The notes: generated by a model from the letters alone, not told the origin. Shown: positions 43,255 through 55,529, counted from the stretch's first letter. The stretch: DNA of 64,000 bases from Pictodentalium vernedei (GCA_031216915.1 CM062297.1:180940350-181004349), one strand, 5' to 3'. Numbers and translations: made by a program.

Positions 43255-43455
43255 CAAAAATAATCTAGCCCTCAACCAATTAATTGATCACAATATATTT
43301 ATTGAATTAACAGGGATGTACTCTGTAACTTATGGGCAATTAAGAGGTCAAATTTGTACTAAGGGTTTGGCAGATGGCTTGGCGTTTAAAAGTTCTATGT
43401 AAATAGCAGGGTTATTTTGTTAGGCAATATCCATTTAAATTGATCCCCACTCTAG
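43255..43455. mobile_element. M3 MITE, right part
   Basis: GAATTAACAGGGATGTACTCTG, CCATTTAAATTGATCCCCACT. The left tip is not seen. Confidence 0.6.
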
Positions 43456-43978
43456 TAACAAATAGAAATTTCTGTTTGTGTGACAGTTAAAGAGTCAGGT
43501 GTTTTTGTAAAGATGAGCACCAGTAAGTCTGTTACCCTATGTTTGCACAAAGGACCTGTTGAGACATAAAATTCAAGTCTGCTTACTGAAGTGCACATTA
43601 TGTCTTCCTGTCAATACTCTTAAAATTCCTTCACTTTATTTAGCAGGAAACACTTTCCTTGTTTTATTATGAAGTATTTGAATAAAACATTATAACAAGC
43701 CATATAATAACATTATGTGTCTTTATGAATAGAATGTTACTTTTTATCACTTTTATAACTGGAACCAATATCTGTACCAGCCATTTAATAAATTTGACAG
43801 CATTTTTATGGGTCCTCATTGTTTTTAAAAAAGTTTTGAGGATTTCTCACAGGGAAAACCCTTTGATGTCAGCCATAGATATATAAGAGCACTTGATTAG
43901 TTGAGCTGTCCTCTAAGCATGGACTTCTTATAAAGTGGCAGGAAGCAGTCTGGCTGACCCTGCATGTGTGAGTCCAGT
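43456..43978. other. Spacer, nothing recognised
   Basis: No supported feature. Confidence 0.4.
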
Positions 43979-44020
43979 ACAGTGGAAGCCCTGTTAATTG
44001 AATAGCCAGTTTACCAGTGA

Positions 44021-44343
44021 GGGAGCACTCTGGCTAAACCAAAAGGTGCACAGTTCTACCCCCACCAGGTGTAACTGCATTGTGTCCTTGGGTAAAGCAC
44101 TTCATCCAGATTGCCCACCTGGGGGCATGGTGGCACTGGTGCAATGGTCTTCAATGGTGGAATTGTCTTCAACCAATGATAACCCTGCTTGTACGGAGTT
44201 AGTAATTAGGGAGTACGTTGGGAGTCTGACAGTTGCTCACCATTGTTTGGTGGTTCTGTCTGGGTACTCCACCTTCCTCCACCCGTAAAACTGTCGGACT
44301 CGAGGTGACCCTGGCTAAAAGTGTTGTCAAACCCCATTAAATA
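44021..44343 (+). mobile_element. SINE with 13-bp target duplication
   Basis: Degenerate head (GCACTCTGGCTAAACC, CAGTTCTACCCCC), then the core to ACTCCACCTTCCTCCACCC and GTCAAACCCCATTAAATA. AGTTTACCAGTGA is repeated exactly at 44008-44020 and 44344-44356. Confidence 0.9.
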
Positions 44344-44454
44344 AGTTTACCAGTGAAAAATATTCAATGAACAGGCTTATTCAATCAACAGGATTTGGCC
44401 ATTTCCCTGTATGTGAGGGATAAATTGCGCCTTTATTCTGTTATATTATGTACT

Positions 44455-44972
44455 AGCGGGTGATAACCGGCGTTGCACGGGAGAAGATGATTATATCAAC
44501 CGTTTTTGAAATAGAAGGTCAAGGTCACCAATTTCAAGGTCAAGGTCACCCCGCGTGGGCACACCGATAAAGTCAAAATGATTGACGGGTCAATATACCC
44601 GCACATATGAAATTTTAGCCCGATTGGCCCATCCGTTTTCGAAATAAAAGGTCAAGATCACAATTTTAAGGTCAAGGTCACTCTGCATGGACACTCTGAT
44701 AAAGTTAAAATGATCGATGGGTCAATATACCCGCACATGTGAAATTTTAGCCATATCGACCCAGCCATTTTTTAAATAAAAGGTCAAGGTCATCAATTTC
44801 AAGGTCAAGGTCACCCTACACAGGCACGGCACCCATACCATGTTACTCGCAGGGATGAATTACCCCGTGTAGAAAATTTGAGATCGATCGGTCGAGAAAT
44901 TGAGGAGTTCACCTGGAACAAAGATGGAGAGAGAGATTGAGATATAGATACAGACATTCGCATTTATATATT
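44455..44972 (+). mobile_element. GGTCAAGGTCA repeat element in M3
   Basis: Starts CTAGCGGGTGATAACCGGCG, then three units of about 160 bp each with AAGGTCAAGGTCAC and GGGTCAATATACCCGCACAT. Ends CATTTATATATTAGAT. Inserted where M3 has its central hairpin. This start and end are seen in many invertebrate repeats, but I cannot name the class. Confidence 0.5.
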
Positions 44973-45227
44973 AGATTGGATGTGCTGAAGCCAAACAAGT
45001 CTATAAGTCTATAGGTGAATTCAGTGATGGTCAGGGTAATTTCTCAACATATTACCAAATTCTTCCCCCATGGGAACCCCGGGAAGTGAAGCAGTGCTTG
45101 TTTACTGTGGTAAACAAGCTATGTTTTACAGGTAAAATAGGACCTGGTCACCAATGCCTGAGGTGGAAGTCCTCTAAAATGGGCAACATGGGTATAAATA
45201 ATTTACTAAACTTTACTTTATCTCCAT

Positions 45228-45296
45228 GTTGTGGTTCATGATTAGCCATTATGCAGAAATATGTAACCTTAAAACCAATAAATAAATAAATACAAG
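45228..45296 (+). mobile_element. SINE 3' end
   Basis: GATTAGCCATTATGCAGAAAT, CCTTAAAACCAATAAATAA tail only. Confidence 0.65.
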
Positions 45297-45440
45297 AATT
45301 CTTATTAAATGTGTATATTTTGGAGATGCTGGGGCTAAACATGTCAAAAACATGGATATTTCAATGGTTGTCATAGTAATTCTTTGAGAGATCACAATAT
45401 TTTTTATTCGATTAACAGGAGTTTACTTTATAACTTACAG

Positions 45441-45685
45441 TACAGTTGCTGTGGACTGGTTGTAATCCATGTGTGGACAGTGATGCCCACACATGCGTTT
45501 TCCAGGTAGTAAAACCCTTCATCATCAAAATTTTAATTAATGAAGCACCAGGTTGTACCTGGTGCTTCATTAATTAAATTTTTGTTGATTATTCCTCTAA
45601 TTAGTGTTTGGAATCTAATATTATTGCATCCGGGGAAATATTGTCCACTAGTGGAAAGTGACCTATCCATGGCAACCATACTGTA
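45441..45685. mobile_element. M4 MITE, best-preserved copy
   Basis: TACAGTTGCTGTGGACTGG at the left and CCATGGCAACCATACTGTA at the right. The hairpin TGAAGCACCAGGTTGTACCT/GGTGCTTCA is centred at 45552 with TTAATTAA arms. Confidence 0.85.
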
Positions 45686-45705
45686 CATGTATACAGTTAA
45701 CTATT

Positions 45706-47560
45706 GACCACTTCATAATTCTCTTTGGCTTGGCACTTCAATGCCTGGTTTGAAAGAACATGACATACCATAATACTGACAATATCAAATTTACAGAAGC
45801 CCTTGCTTTCATTCCAATCACTGTGAGCAGAGAACAATCTGTAGATAACATAAAATGTGTCTTCACCACTTCAATTCAGAAAGTCATTGATGAGTTTGCA
45901 CCAACAAAAAGTCACACATTCAGTGTATACCCATGTTCTGCTTGGTTTACTAATGAGATCAGAAATGCCAGAGACATAAACTTGGACATCAGTAGTGAGA
46001 AACAAAGCTCTCTGTCCACAGAGAGATGCTTGTCAGATAATGAAACACTGTTTACAAACTTATTAAATTGGCAAAGCAAAAATATTTTTCCATTTTAGTT
46101 TCTGATATTGTAAATTCTCCACATGTTTTGTCCACTGTCCCTGATAAACTTTTACTTTGACAAAGGGCCACCAAATTGATTGAGCATTCGTTACTTTGGA
46201 CCTTGCAAATCAATTTTCTAGTTTCTTCATTGAAAAGATTGAAGGTATCAAGAGAACTTCCTGATACAAATGCACTCTCAGATTTTCCGCAGACTAGTGA
46301 TACATCACACACCTCTCCACAGGTGGTCACACAGCTTGCATTTTTCAAACCTTTAATATGCAGGGCACCATCTAAACAGTGTGCACTAGATGTCATTTGA
46401 ACATGGTTGTTAAAAGCATGTCTTTCAGAATTGGGTACACTAATTTTAAAAGTAGCCAATGCCTCACCACAGTATGGCATCTTTACTTTGAACACGAAAC
46501 ATGCTTTTGTCAAGCCCTTCTCTCAAATAACCATTACTAGACCCCAAGGTTTTTAAAAACTATCGACTGGTCTTGAATCTTGCCTTTCTGTCTAAGATTA
46601 TTGAGTGAATGGTTGCTTCTCAGCTATCTGCCAATGTGACCGCTAATGGCTCATTCAAAGTCTTCCAGTCTGTAGGCAGATCAAATTGTAGCACCAAAAA
46701 GGTGCTTCTAAGAGTGCAAAATGACATTCTCTTATCCAAAGATAGAAATAAAATTTCTTGCTTTGTTTTGTTGGACTTAGGTACCGCCTTCGACACCATA
46801 GACAACAAATTCTCATTGAAAGATTGGAACAAAGAATAGGTCTCACATGTCTTGCGCTTGACTGGCTTTCAGCAAATCATCAGAACAAGTGATACTTCAG
46901 TTCACCATCCCTCAAGGATCAGTGTTACTCCCATTACTGTACACTATTTTCTCCCCGTTGGTGAAATTATCCAGAGCCATAGTCTTGATTTTGAACCTCC
47001 CCTCTCTCCCCCCACCTGCTCAGTTAGTCCCCCCAATTTTATTTTTTGGATCCAAGATTTAGAGCGATTTTATGTGTCAGTTAGGCAATTTTTTTTTCTT
47101 TGCTCCAAAATGCATTTTGAAGGATTTAGAGTGATTACATGTGAAAAAAGAAATCGACTCCTATGACACCCCATCCCCACTCCCTGGTCAGTTATGCCAA
47201 AAAGTTTTTTCTTTCCAAGATGGGTTTTGCTGAATTTAGAGTGATTTTATGCTGAAAACCCCCCACCTATGCCCCCATCCCCAATGGGACACAAAAACAT
47301 CAGAGCAGCTTGTTCATGCCTTTATTACTAGTCACCTTGAATAATTGTAACTCTCTTCTGTTAGGTTCTAAAAACTCCACACTTGAAAGGCTGCAACATG
47401 TCCAAAATTGTGTCATTACCCATATCGAAAGTACTGCCACATTACACCAGACCTTAACTTTTTGGTCTCCACTGGCTTCTGATTCTGCAGAGAATTCAAT
47501 TCCTATTTTTTCTGCCCCTTCCTACTTCTCTCATTTGCTAATCAGTCTTATCGGGTCCCT
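45706..47560 (+). pseudogene. LINE remnant (Jockey/CR1-like), endonuclease end to reverse transcriptase
   Basis: Plus-strand pieces in several frames give, in order: the end of an AP endonuclease domain (DHFIILFGLAL, near 45716), the linker (YHNTDNIKFTEALAF, then FAPTKS and SAWFTNEIRNAR), and a pre-RT block (LICRAPSKQCALD near 46340). The reverse transcriptase core follows (VASQLSANVTANGSF, LLRVQNDILLS and VLLDLGTAFDTID at 46610-46800) and the C-terminal thumb-side part (SHLNNCNSLL, LERLQHVQNCVI at 47310-47410). The FADD-type box is not seen. It has at least four frame changes, in-frame stops, and a 300-bp insertion at about 46995-47295. It is old and dead. The clade assignment rests on the fingers and DTID motifs only. 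Confidence 0.85.
46995..47295. repeat. Insertion in the LINE with TTTAGAGTGATTTTATG units
   Basis: Three imperfect units sharing ATTTAGAGYGATTNYATG at about 47057, 47124 and 47234, with C-rich spacers (CCCCCCACC). It interrupts the reverse transcriptase region of the LINE. Confidence 0.55.
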
Positions 47561-47700
47561 AACTTTAAAGTCAAGGTCACATTTGAAGGTCATACTAAAA
47601 ATTGTTCAAGATTCATGTCTCAGTCATAACTCAGAAACAAATCAAACTACAAGTAGATGGTTTTGTAATTGCAAAGCAAATTTCCAAACGTCATTCAATG
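47540..47700 (+). repeat. AAGGTCA satellite-like fragment
   Basis: TCAAGGTCACATTTGAAGGTC and CTCAGTCATAACTCAGAAAC, the same family as 49819-49920 and 54185-54560. Confidence 0.5.
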
Positions 47701-47990
47701 AAGCATGACCAATCCAATTAGGCAGTCAGTGATGTTTTGGTGGTTAATGCTGTTTTGACCGCCAAGTCTGGTGTCTCTTGTGATTATGTTTTTAAAATTT
47801 TGAAAGGCAGATGCTCAGAAAGAGGTTGAAAAGGATATGCAAAGACAAAAACTGAAGACCGGTACCCCAACATTGTTTATGGCATATCTCTGGTATTTTG
47901 ACATCTGATTTTCAAAATGTTTTCAACTTTGTATTTGGGATCACTAGTACTAAAATGTCGCAAGATTTTAACTTAGTGCATTTTCATTTT

Positions 47991-48310
47991 TAGCTGCGAC
48001 TAGCAGCTCTATAAGTGGCAATGTCGGTCTGTCTATCTGTCTGTCTGTCTGTTGGTCTGTCTGTCAGTCGGTCGGTCTGTCTGTGACCAACGAGTTTGTC
48101 TGTGACCAACGAGTTTCAAAACTCAATAACTTTTGAAATACTTGATGGAATGATTTTATATTTGGCATGTAAGTGTATCTTATTGATGTCTTGCCACTGT
48201 TCAATGCATGTGTTGTTCCAAATATTTTTCTTGGAGTTATGATCCTTGATGAACTTAGAATTTTGTGAAATTGCACCACCCGTTGTAGCTACGGCGTCGA
48301 TGTCGCGATT
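47991..48310 (+). mobile_element. Helentron-like element, family H3, copy 2
   Basis: Starts TAGCTGCGACTAGCAGCTC (perfect 6-bp hairpin AGCTGC/GCAGCT), then GTCTGTCTGTCTGTTGG and one 177-bp unit. It ends with GTTGTAGCTACGGCG and TGTCGCGATT. It has one unit where copy 1 has two. Confidence 0.7.
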
Positions 48311-49128
48311 TTTACATTTTTTGCCATCAGTTGGCATATATGTCATAGTGTCTACAATTTTCGGGCAACGTTGATAAAAATTGCCAGTGGTAAACTGCAA
48401 TTATTACTCTAGTAGCCTTATAAATTTTATGCTATGTTTTATAGTTTTGGGGGTAGGGCTGTCACCAAATCTGTGTACCCCTGAGGTTGTTTACATAATG
48501 ACTCTATTGTCTTACGTCAGATTTTCAAAATTTTTCCAACTTTGTGTTTGGGACATTGAATGCTAAAAGGTCACATGGTCAAACCTTCTAAAAGTGAACT
48601 TTAATTTTTGAGTTTTTTTGCACCTCCATCGCATTTGATGTCATAGCATTCAGTTTGTTGCATCAAAGAGCATACAAATGTGCATAAAGAATGTTTCAAC
48701 TATCTGTTGCGCTGTGTATTTAGTTTTTTTAGGGGTGTCTTTTACGATTGTTGACAAAGGATGCGACAAAATTGGAGGAGGTATAAAAACATAAACAGAC
48801 GTGGAAATGTCAAAAATTACGTTAAGTCAAAAATTCTCCAAAAAGCAATCCTTTTATGTTTTGGAGCTTTAAACATAATAGATTTTCATGTAAATCAGGC
48901 TAACTTTAATTTTTCTGATGTTGACGTTCTACTGTCACCGTAACGGCAACCGCAGATGAATTGGTCATTGGCTGAAAAGTGATTGCATTTTTAGATATGG
49001 TTTTTATTGGAGAATGTATTTCCTAAATTTTGAGAGTGAGTGTTCAACAAGCAGGCAGATATTAAACGCTCATGAAAAAAACATCAAATTGATGTTGTTG
49101 TGGATAAAGGTATAAATTTTAAATGCAT
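48311..49128. other. Spacer with a diverged 90-bp repeat
   Basis: CAGATTTTCAAAATTTTTCC near 48517 is homologous to CTGATTTTCAAAATGTTTTC near 47906, on the other side of the H3 element. No gene is supported. Confidence 0.4.
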
Positions 49129-49380
49129 TTAACCCTTAACCTAACGATTTGCCCACATCTGCCCACGTAATATGCAAATTGAGCAGTTGAAAAAATTAAA
49201 TTTTTCAAAAATATTTCAACAAAACCATATCATGTGATCCCACATTGGAACGAGCTAAATAAGCTTGTTTCAATGAGGGGTCACAAGATGTGGTTTGGTT
49301 GAAATATTTTGAAAAATTTTAAAAAAATGATATTTAAAAATAATAAATTTTGATATCGTCTGCATTGGGTAAAGGGTTAA
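49129..49380. mobile_element. M2 MITE, full copy
   Basis: TTAACCCTTAACCTAACG at the left and CATTGGGTAAAGGGTTAA at the right, with a hairpin around GAACGAGCTAAATAAGCTTG at 49250. Confidence 0.85.
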
Positions 49381-49818
49381 TAGAGCCATCCTGAAAGTAA
49401 AAATGTGTGAAATTTCATAGATTTGTGTATTATTTATTCAGGGCTGTGCATTATTGAAAATCAGTATTTTCAGTGATAAATGTGCAAAATAACCCCTAAA
49501 CTTGAAGTGATATAAAAAGGTAAAAAATGGAGATAAATCAAACAACAAAAAACAGCTATGTTCTAATTTTATGAGTGCTACAACATACTAAAATTTAAAA
49601 AAAAAATACAGTGCATTTTAATTTTTGATCTTATGACCCCCTATGCTGGGGGAGGGTGCAAAATTTGAAAAAGTGAAAAGAATTGGCTAAAATTACGGTC
49701 ATTATCTACAATTATACCAAATTCAGGATTGAGGATGAAAGGGAAGTATCTTAAATTTGTATCAGGAAAATAAAGAAAAAGGTTAACAATCCCAATAAGT
49801 AATTTCAACTTTGTTGTA
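49381..49818. other. Spacer, nothing recognised
   Basis: No supported feature. Confidence 0.4.
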
Positions 49819-49917
49819 AGACTCAATTATCAACCTTCATACAAATGTTAAGGACAGTCAGAAGATGTGTCGAATATAAAAGTTGCCCCTGCATTTTTAA
49901 GGTGAAGGTCATACTTG

Positions 49918-50098
49918 ATGCAGGGTAGCATCACTAAATTTACCCTCTGTAAACCTCAATCTGAATCAGGGTCTCAAAACTAAACAGAATAGATGTGCCC
50001 AGAGGATAAATTGGCCCACTGTATGGGATAGCATCATCAAATTAACCCTCTGGAGACCTCATTTTGCCTAATGTCAGACTGCTTATTTTCAGGCCTGT
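49918..50098. mobile_element. M7 MITE, left arm missing
   Basis: GATGCAGGGTAGCATCACTAA, CTCAATCTGAATCAGGG and GTCAGACTGCTTATTTTC, as at 42950-43135. Confidence 0.7.
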
Positions 50099-50154
50099 TC
50101 ACACAGTTATGAAAGATGAGGGGAGGATGTGTCCTTGCCCATATTTGGGTTCAT

Positions 50155-53100
50155 TAGCTCAACTTTGGCGAAGCCAAATTTGAGGTATTGTCATGGGGCG
50201 TCGTCCATCTGTCCGTCCGTCGTGCCGTACACACGCTCGAGCTAGAGGCAGTATTTATGAACCGATCTTTACGAAACTTCTTGGGTACCTTTGTTATCAC
50301 CGTGAGACGAGAAGTGTTTTGGGGTCCAAAATTCAAGATGGCCACTGGCAGCCATTTTGTACAAAATTAGGTGCAATTAGATTTTTTGCGCAGAACTTCC
50401 ATATGAAAGCTCTGATTTGAATAATTTTTTGTATGAATGTTTAGTACCATGGGATACATCACATATAATGCAGTTTTTTTTTCTCGTGCATAAATTATGC
50501 AAATTAGTCTAACTTTGATTTATTTAGTGTTACTTTCAGCACTGTAAGTGCAAATGCCAATACGGCTCGGGCTAGAGGCCGTATTTATGAACCGATCTTT
50601 ACGAAACTTCTTGGGTACTTTGTTATCACCGTGGGATGAGAACGAGTGTTTTGGGGTCCGGTCTGAAATTCAAGATGGCCGCTGGCAGCCATTTTGTACA
50701 AAATTAGGTGCAATCAGATTTTTGCGTGGAACTTCCATATGAAAGCGCTGATTTGAATAATTTTTTGTGTGAATGTTTAGTACCATGGGATACATCACAT
50801 ATAATACAGGTTTTTTCTCGTGCATAAATTATGCCAATTAGACTAACTTTGATCTATTTAATGTTACTTTCAGCACTGTAACTGCAAATGCCAATACAGC
50901 TCGGGCTAGAGGCCGTATTTATGAACTGATCTTCATGAAACTTTTTGGGTACCTTTGTTATCACCGTGGGACAAGAACAAGTGTTTTGGGGTCTGGTCTG
51001 AAATTCAGATGGCCGCTGGAAGCCATTTTGTACAAAATTAGGTGCAATCAGATTTTTGCGTGGTACTTCCATATGAAATCACTGATTTGAATAATTTTTA
51101 GCTCAACTTTGGCGAAGCCAAATTTGAGCTTATGCCATGGCCAGTCGTCCGTCGTCCGTCTGTTCATCTGGCCATCTGTCCATCAACAATTCAATACGGC
51201 TCGGGCTAGAGGCTGTATTTATGAACCGATCTTTACGAAACTTCTTGGGTACCTTTGCTATGACCGTGGGACGAGAACGAGTGTTTTTGGGTCCAGTCCG
51301 AAATTCAAGATGGCTGCCAGCCGCCAATTTGTACCGATGATGCAGAAATCTGTTTTTTGCACAGAACTTCCATATGAAAGCGCTGATTTGAATAATTTTT
51401 TGTATGAATGTTTTAGTACCATGGGATACATCACATATAATACAGGTTTTTTTCTCGTATGTAAATTATGCAAATTAGACTAACTTTGATGTATTTAGAG
51501 TTACTTTCAGCACTGTCAGTGCAAATGCCAATACGGCTCGAGCTAGAGGCTGCATTTATGAACCGATCTTTACGAAACTTCTTGGGTACCTTTGGTATCA
51601 CCGTGGGACGAGAACGAGTGTTTTTGGGTGAGGTCCGAAATTCAAGATGGCCGCTGGCAGCCATTTTGTTCAAAATTAGGGGCAATCAGATTTTTGCGCA
51701 GAACTTCCACATGAAAGCTCTGATTTGAATAATTTTTTGTGTGAATGTTTAGTACCATGGGATACATCACATATAGTACGGGTTTTTTTCTCAGGCAGAA
51801 ATTATGCAAATTAGATGAACTTTGAATTTTTCAGTGCTACTTTCACACAGTAAGTACACATGTCAATACGGCTCGGGCTAGAGGCCGTATTTATCAACCG
51901 ATCTTCACGAAACTTCTTGGGTACCTCTGCTATCACCTTGGGACAAGAACGAGTGTTTCTGAGTGCGGTACGAAATTCAAGATGGCTGCCAGAGGCCATT
52001 TTGCACCGAAATTAGGTCTAGTCAGTTTTTTGTACACAACTTCTATACGTCTCAGGCTAGAGGCCATATTTATGAACCGATCTTTACGAAACGTCTTGGG
52101 TACCTTTGTTATCACCGTGGGATGAGAACGGATGTTTTTGGTTGTGGGCCAAAATTCAACATGGCGACCAGCAGCCATTTTGTACCAAAATTAGTGCAAT
52201 CAGTCTTTTGTACAGAACTTCTGTATGAAAGTTCTGATTTGAATAAATTTTTGTATGAATGTTTAGTAAAATGGAATACATCACATACAGTACGGGTTTT
52301 TTTCTCGTGCAGAAATTATGCAAATTAGATGAATTTTGATTTATTTAGTGCTACTTATGCACTGTAAGTGCACATGTCAATACGGCTCGGGCTAGAGGCT
52401 GTATTTATCAACCGATCTTCACGAAACTTCTTGGGTACCTTTGTTATCACCTTGGGACGAAAACGAGTGTTTCTGAGTGTGGTCCAAAATTCAAGATGGC
52501 TGCCAGTGGCCATTTTGTACTGAAATTAGGTCCAATCAGTTTTTTGTCACAATTTCTATACAGCTCGTATTTATGAACTGATTTTCACGAAACTTCTTGA
52601 GTACCTTTGTTTTCACCTTGGGGCAGGAATGAGTGTGTTTTGGGGTGCCTTTGTTATCACAGTGCTATGAGAACAAATATTTTGGGGTTCAGTCAGACCC
52701 ACTCTGGGACTCAAAGATTTCTTTTCTATTTAGCATCTGACTGTCACCCACCTTTACAATACTTTACCTATACAGGCTACGGTCAGTATTTATGTACAGG
52801 CCGTTACAATACTTTATATGTACCTTTGTTATCAGGTCATTATCTAGACAAAATGTACAGTATGTTGCTGTGCCACATACTATACATGTACATGTCTTGA
52901 CAAGTTGAGCTACAGTGTCATTGACACTTTTATTTGTGTGAATGTTTAGTACCATGGCAGACATCACATATAATACAGGTTTTTTCTCGTGCATAAATTA
53001 TGCCAATTAGACTAACTTTGATCTATTTAATGTTACTTTCAACACTGTAACTGCAAATGCCAATACGGCTCGGGCTAGAGGCCGTATTTATGAACCGATC

Positions 53101-54122
53101 TTTACGAACCTTCTTGGGTACCTTTGTTATCGCCGTGGAACGAGAACGTGTGGTTTTGGGTGCGGTCCAAAATTCAAGTTGGCCACCAGCAGCCATTTTG
53201 TACCAAAGTTAGTGCAATCAGTTTTTTGTACAGAACTTCTGTATGAAAGCTCTGATTTGAATAAATTTTTGTATGAATGTTTAGTAACATGGAATACATC
53301 ACATATAATACAGATTTTTTTTCTTGTGCAGAAATTATGCAAATTAGATGAACTTTGATTTATTCGGTACTACTTATACACTGTAAATGCACATGTCAAT
53401 ACGGCTAGGGCTGGAGGCTGTATTTATGGACCGATCTTCACGAAACTTCTTGGGTACCTTTGTTATCACCGTGGGACAATAACAAGTGTTTTTGGGTGCG
53501 GTCCAAAATTCAAGATGGCCACCACCAGCATTTTTGTACCCAAATTAGTGCAATCAGTTTTTTGTACAGAACTTCTGTATGAAAGTTCTGATTTGAATAC
53601 ATTTTTGTAGGAATGTTTAGTAACATGGAATACATCACATATAATATGGGTTTTTTCTCATGCAGAAATTATGCAAATTAGATGGACTTTGATTTGTTCA
53701 GTGCTACTTATACACAGTAAGTGCACGTCAATACGGCTCGGGCTAGAGTCTGTATTTATGAACTGATCTTCACGAAACTTCTTGGGGTACCTTTGTTATC
53801 ACCTTGTGACAGGAACGAGTGTTTTGGGGTGCCTTTGTTATTACTGTGCTATGAGAACAAATATTTTTGGGTTCAGTCAGACCCACTCTGGGACTCAAAG
53901 ATTTCTTTTCTAGTTTACCATCTAACTGTCACCCCACTTTTACAATACTTTAATATATATTTGTTACAGGCTACGGTCAGCATTTATGTACAGACCATTA
54001 CAATACTTTACATGTACCTTTGTTATCAGGTCATTACCTAGATGTATGTCATTGCTGTGTCACATACTATACATGTACATGTCTTAAACAAGTTGAGCTA
54101 CAGTGTCATTGACACTTTCATT
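50155..54122 (+). mobile_element. Helentron-like element, family H1, host of a nested copy
   Basis: 5' part 50155-51098: hairpin start TAGCTCAACTTTGGCGAAGCC and 336-bp units at about 50235, 50565 and 50898. 3' part 52934-54122: units at about 53065, 53403 and 53736, then the CACTCTGGGACTCAAAG tail, AAGTTGAGCTA, AGTGTCATTGACACT and TTTCATT. A second complete H1 element lies between. Confidence 0.85.
51099..52933 (+). mobile_element. Helentron-like element, family H1, nested copy
   Basis: A complete element from TAGCTCAACTTTGGCGAAGCC to GTCATTGACACTTTTATT, inserted in the T run of a 336-bp unit of the host (GATTTGAATAATTTTT to TGTGTGAATG). Units begin near 51199, 51535, 51870, 52049 (short) and 52384. 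The CCGTCCGTCGTCCGTC microsatellite follows the hairpin. Confidence 0.9.
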
Positions 54123-54560
54123 TAATAGAGCCATAAATGCAGTTATGAAAGACAAAGTGGAGGATGTGTCCTACACTATATTTGGGTCTGTAACTTTGAG
54201 GTCAAGGTCACACATAAAACCAATCATTTTCTTGTCTCAGCCATAACTCTGAAACGAATCAAACTACATTTATCAAACTTCATACAAATGGTAAGAATAC
54301 AAATGTTGAGGATAGTCAGAAGGTGTGTTGAGTTGTGTTTAAAACTTGCTTGCACATCAAGGTCAAGGCCATATTGGACTTCTTTGATGTTCAAGGTCAC
54401 AAATCTTTCTCTCCAGCATAACTCAGAAACTACTGGACTACAATCATCCGAATTCGCACAACTATAAGGAAGGTGTGTGACATCCTACAGCTGGGTTTGT
54501 AACTCAATGGTGAGGTCACATTTCAAGGTGCATTTAGTGGTCTTTAGGGAGATGGTACTA
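54123..54560 (+). repeat. AAGGTCA satellite-like repeat
   Basis: Units with TTTGGGTCTGTAACTTTGAG, AAGGTCAAGGTCACA and CAGCCATAACTCTGAAACG. Matching sequence (CAGTTATGAAAGATGAGG, CCCATATTTGGGTT) lies left of the H1 element at 50107-50154, so H1 inserted into this array. Confidence 0.6.
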
Positions 54561-54589
54561 GCACATTGTTACTCCAGTGACATTTCTTG

Positions 54590-54875
54590 TTTTTGTTTGT
54601 AGATGCATAAATGTCAGAGAATCCAATTTTCTGAAAAGTAGTTTTGGCATTTATTTCACTAGTACAGACTGCAACAAATTATTGAATCATTATAAAGGCT
54701 ATGGTTGTCATGTTTTTGATTGCATAAGTGATATTAAAATGTTATTTAGTAAAAAACATTATGTAGAGAGTACATTTACTCAAAAGTACCTACAGAGTAG
54801 CATCTCCACCTAGACTGCTTGAACACTTCTGGGGAATATTCCAGTCAACTAGGTGCCAAGGACAATAAATCTTTT
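54590..54875 (+). other. Possible terminal exon or decayed frame
   Basis: A T-rich stretch ending TTTGTTTGTAG (54601) looks like a splice acceptor. A frame of about 70 codons runs to a stop at 54813 and AATAAA follows at 54867. The translated part (FLKSSFGIYFTSTDCNKLL) has no recognised domain. Equally it could be chance in AT-rich DNA. Confidence 0.15.
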
Positions 54876-54937
54876 TCCACCAGATTAAGTACCATAGAAC
54901 CCACTCAGTTATATATATTTATACTGAATAACCCTGT

Positions 54938-55368
54938 TACAGTGGAACCCTGTTAATTGAATAGCCACTTTGCCAATGAAAATCATTCAATTAACAGGAG
55001 TATTTAATTAACAGGATTGTGTCACTTTCCTGTATTCTAGAGAGAAACTTAGCATTTATTCAATTATATCTTGTTTGACAGAGCTCCATGAGCTCTGTCA
55101 AACAAGATATAGAAGATTAAATGCCAATATTGGATGTACTGAGGCCAAATAGGTCTATAAACAAAGGAAAACTGGTGAGAGTCAGGGTCATTTCTCGACA
55201 GGTTACGAGATTTTTTTATTCAATTAACAGGAGAGTACTCTATAACCTATATTCAATTAACAGGTCAAATGTGTACTGGAGGTACAGTAAATGGTTTTGT
55301 GTTGGGAAAATATATTCATTTAACAGGGTTATTCAGTTAAGGTATCCAATTAAGTGGCCTCCACTGTA
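54938..55368. mobile_element. M3 MITE, full copy
   Basis: TACAGTGGAACCCTGTTAATTG at the left and AAGTGGCCTCCACTGTA at the right, with TA at both ends. The central hairpin ATATCTTGTTTGACAGAGC faces its complement at 55085. CAATTAACAGG occurs at least four times. Best reference copy for the family. Confidence 0.9.
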
Positions 55369-55529
55369 TTTCACTATAACTTCCAAACACAAAATCATTT
55401 ATCTTCAGTACAAATTTGACCTCTTAAATGCATGTAGATTAGAGAGTAAACTCCTGTTAATTTAAAAAAAAATATGTCAAGAACAAGAAATTACCATCAC
55501 AATCATCAAATTACCCTTTTTAACATTAT

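Larger units (their letters stand above)
43979..45060. mobile_element. M3 MITE with two nested insertions
   Basis: TACAGTGGAAGCCCTGTTAATTG opens it, and TTGGATGTGCTGAAGCCAAAC (44978) continues the M3 body. A SINE sits at 44021 and a GGTCAAGGTCA element sits in the hairpin region. Confidence 0.75.

Noticed and set aside
46052-46513. A 153-codon minus-strand frame
   Set aside because: It is the shadow of the LINE remnant, whose plus strand carries the recognisable motifs.
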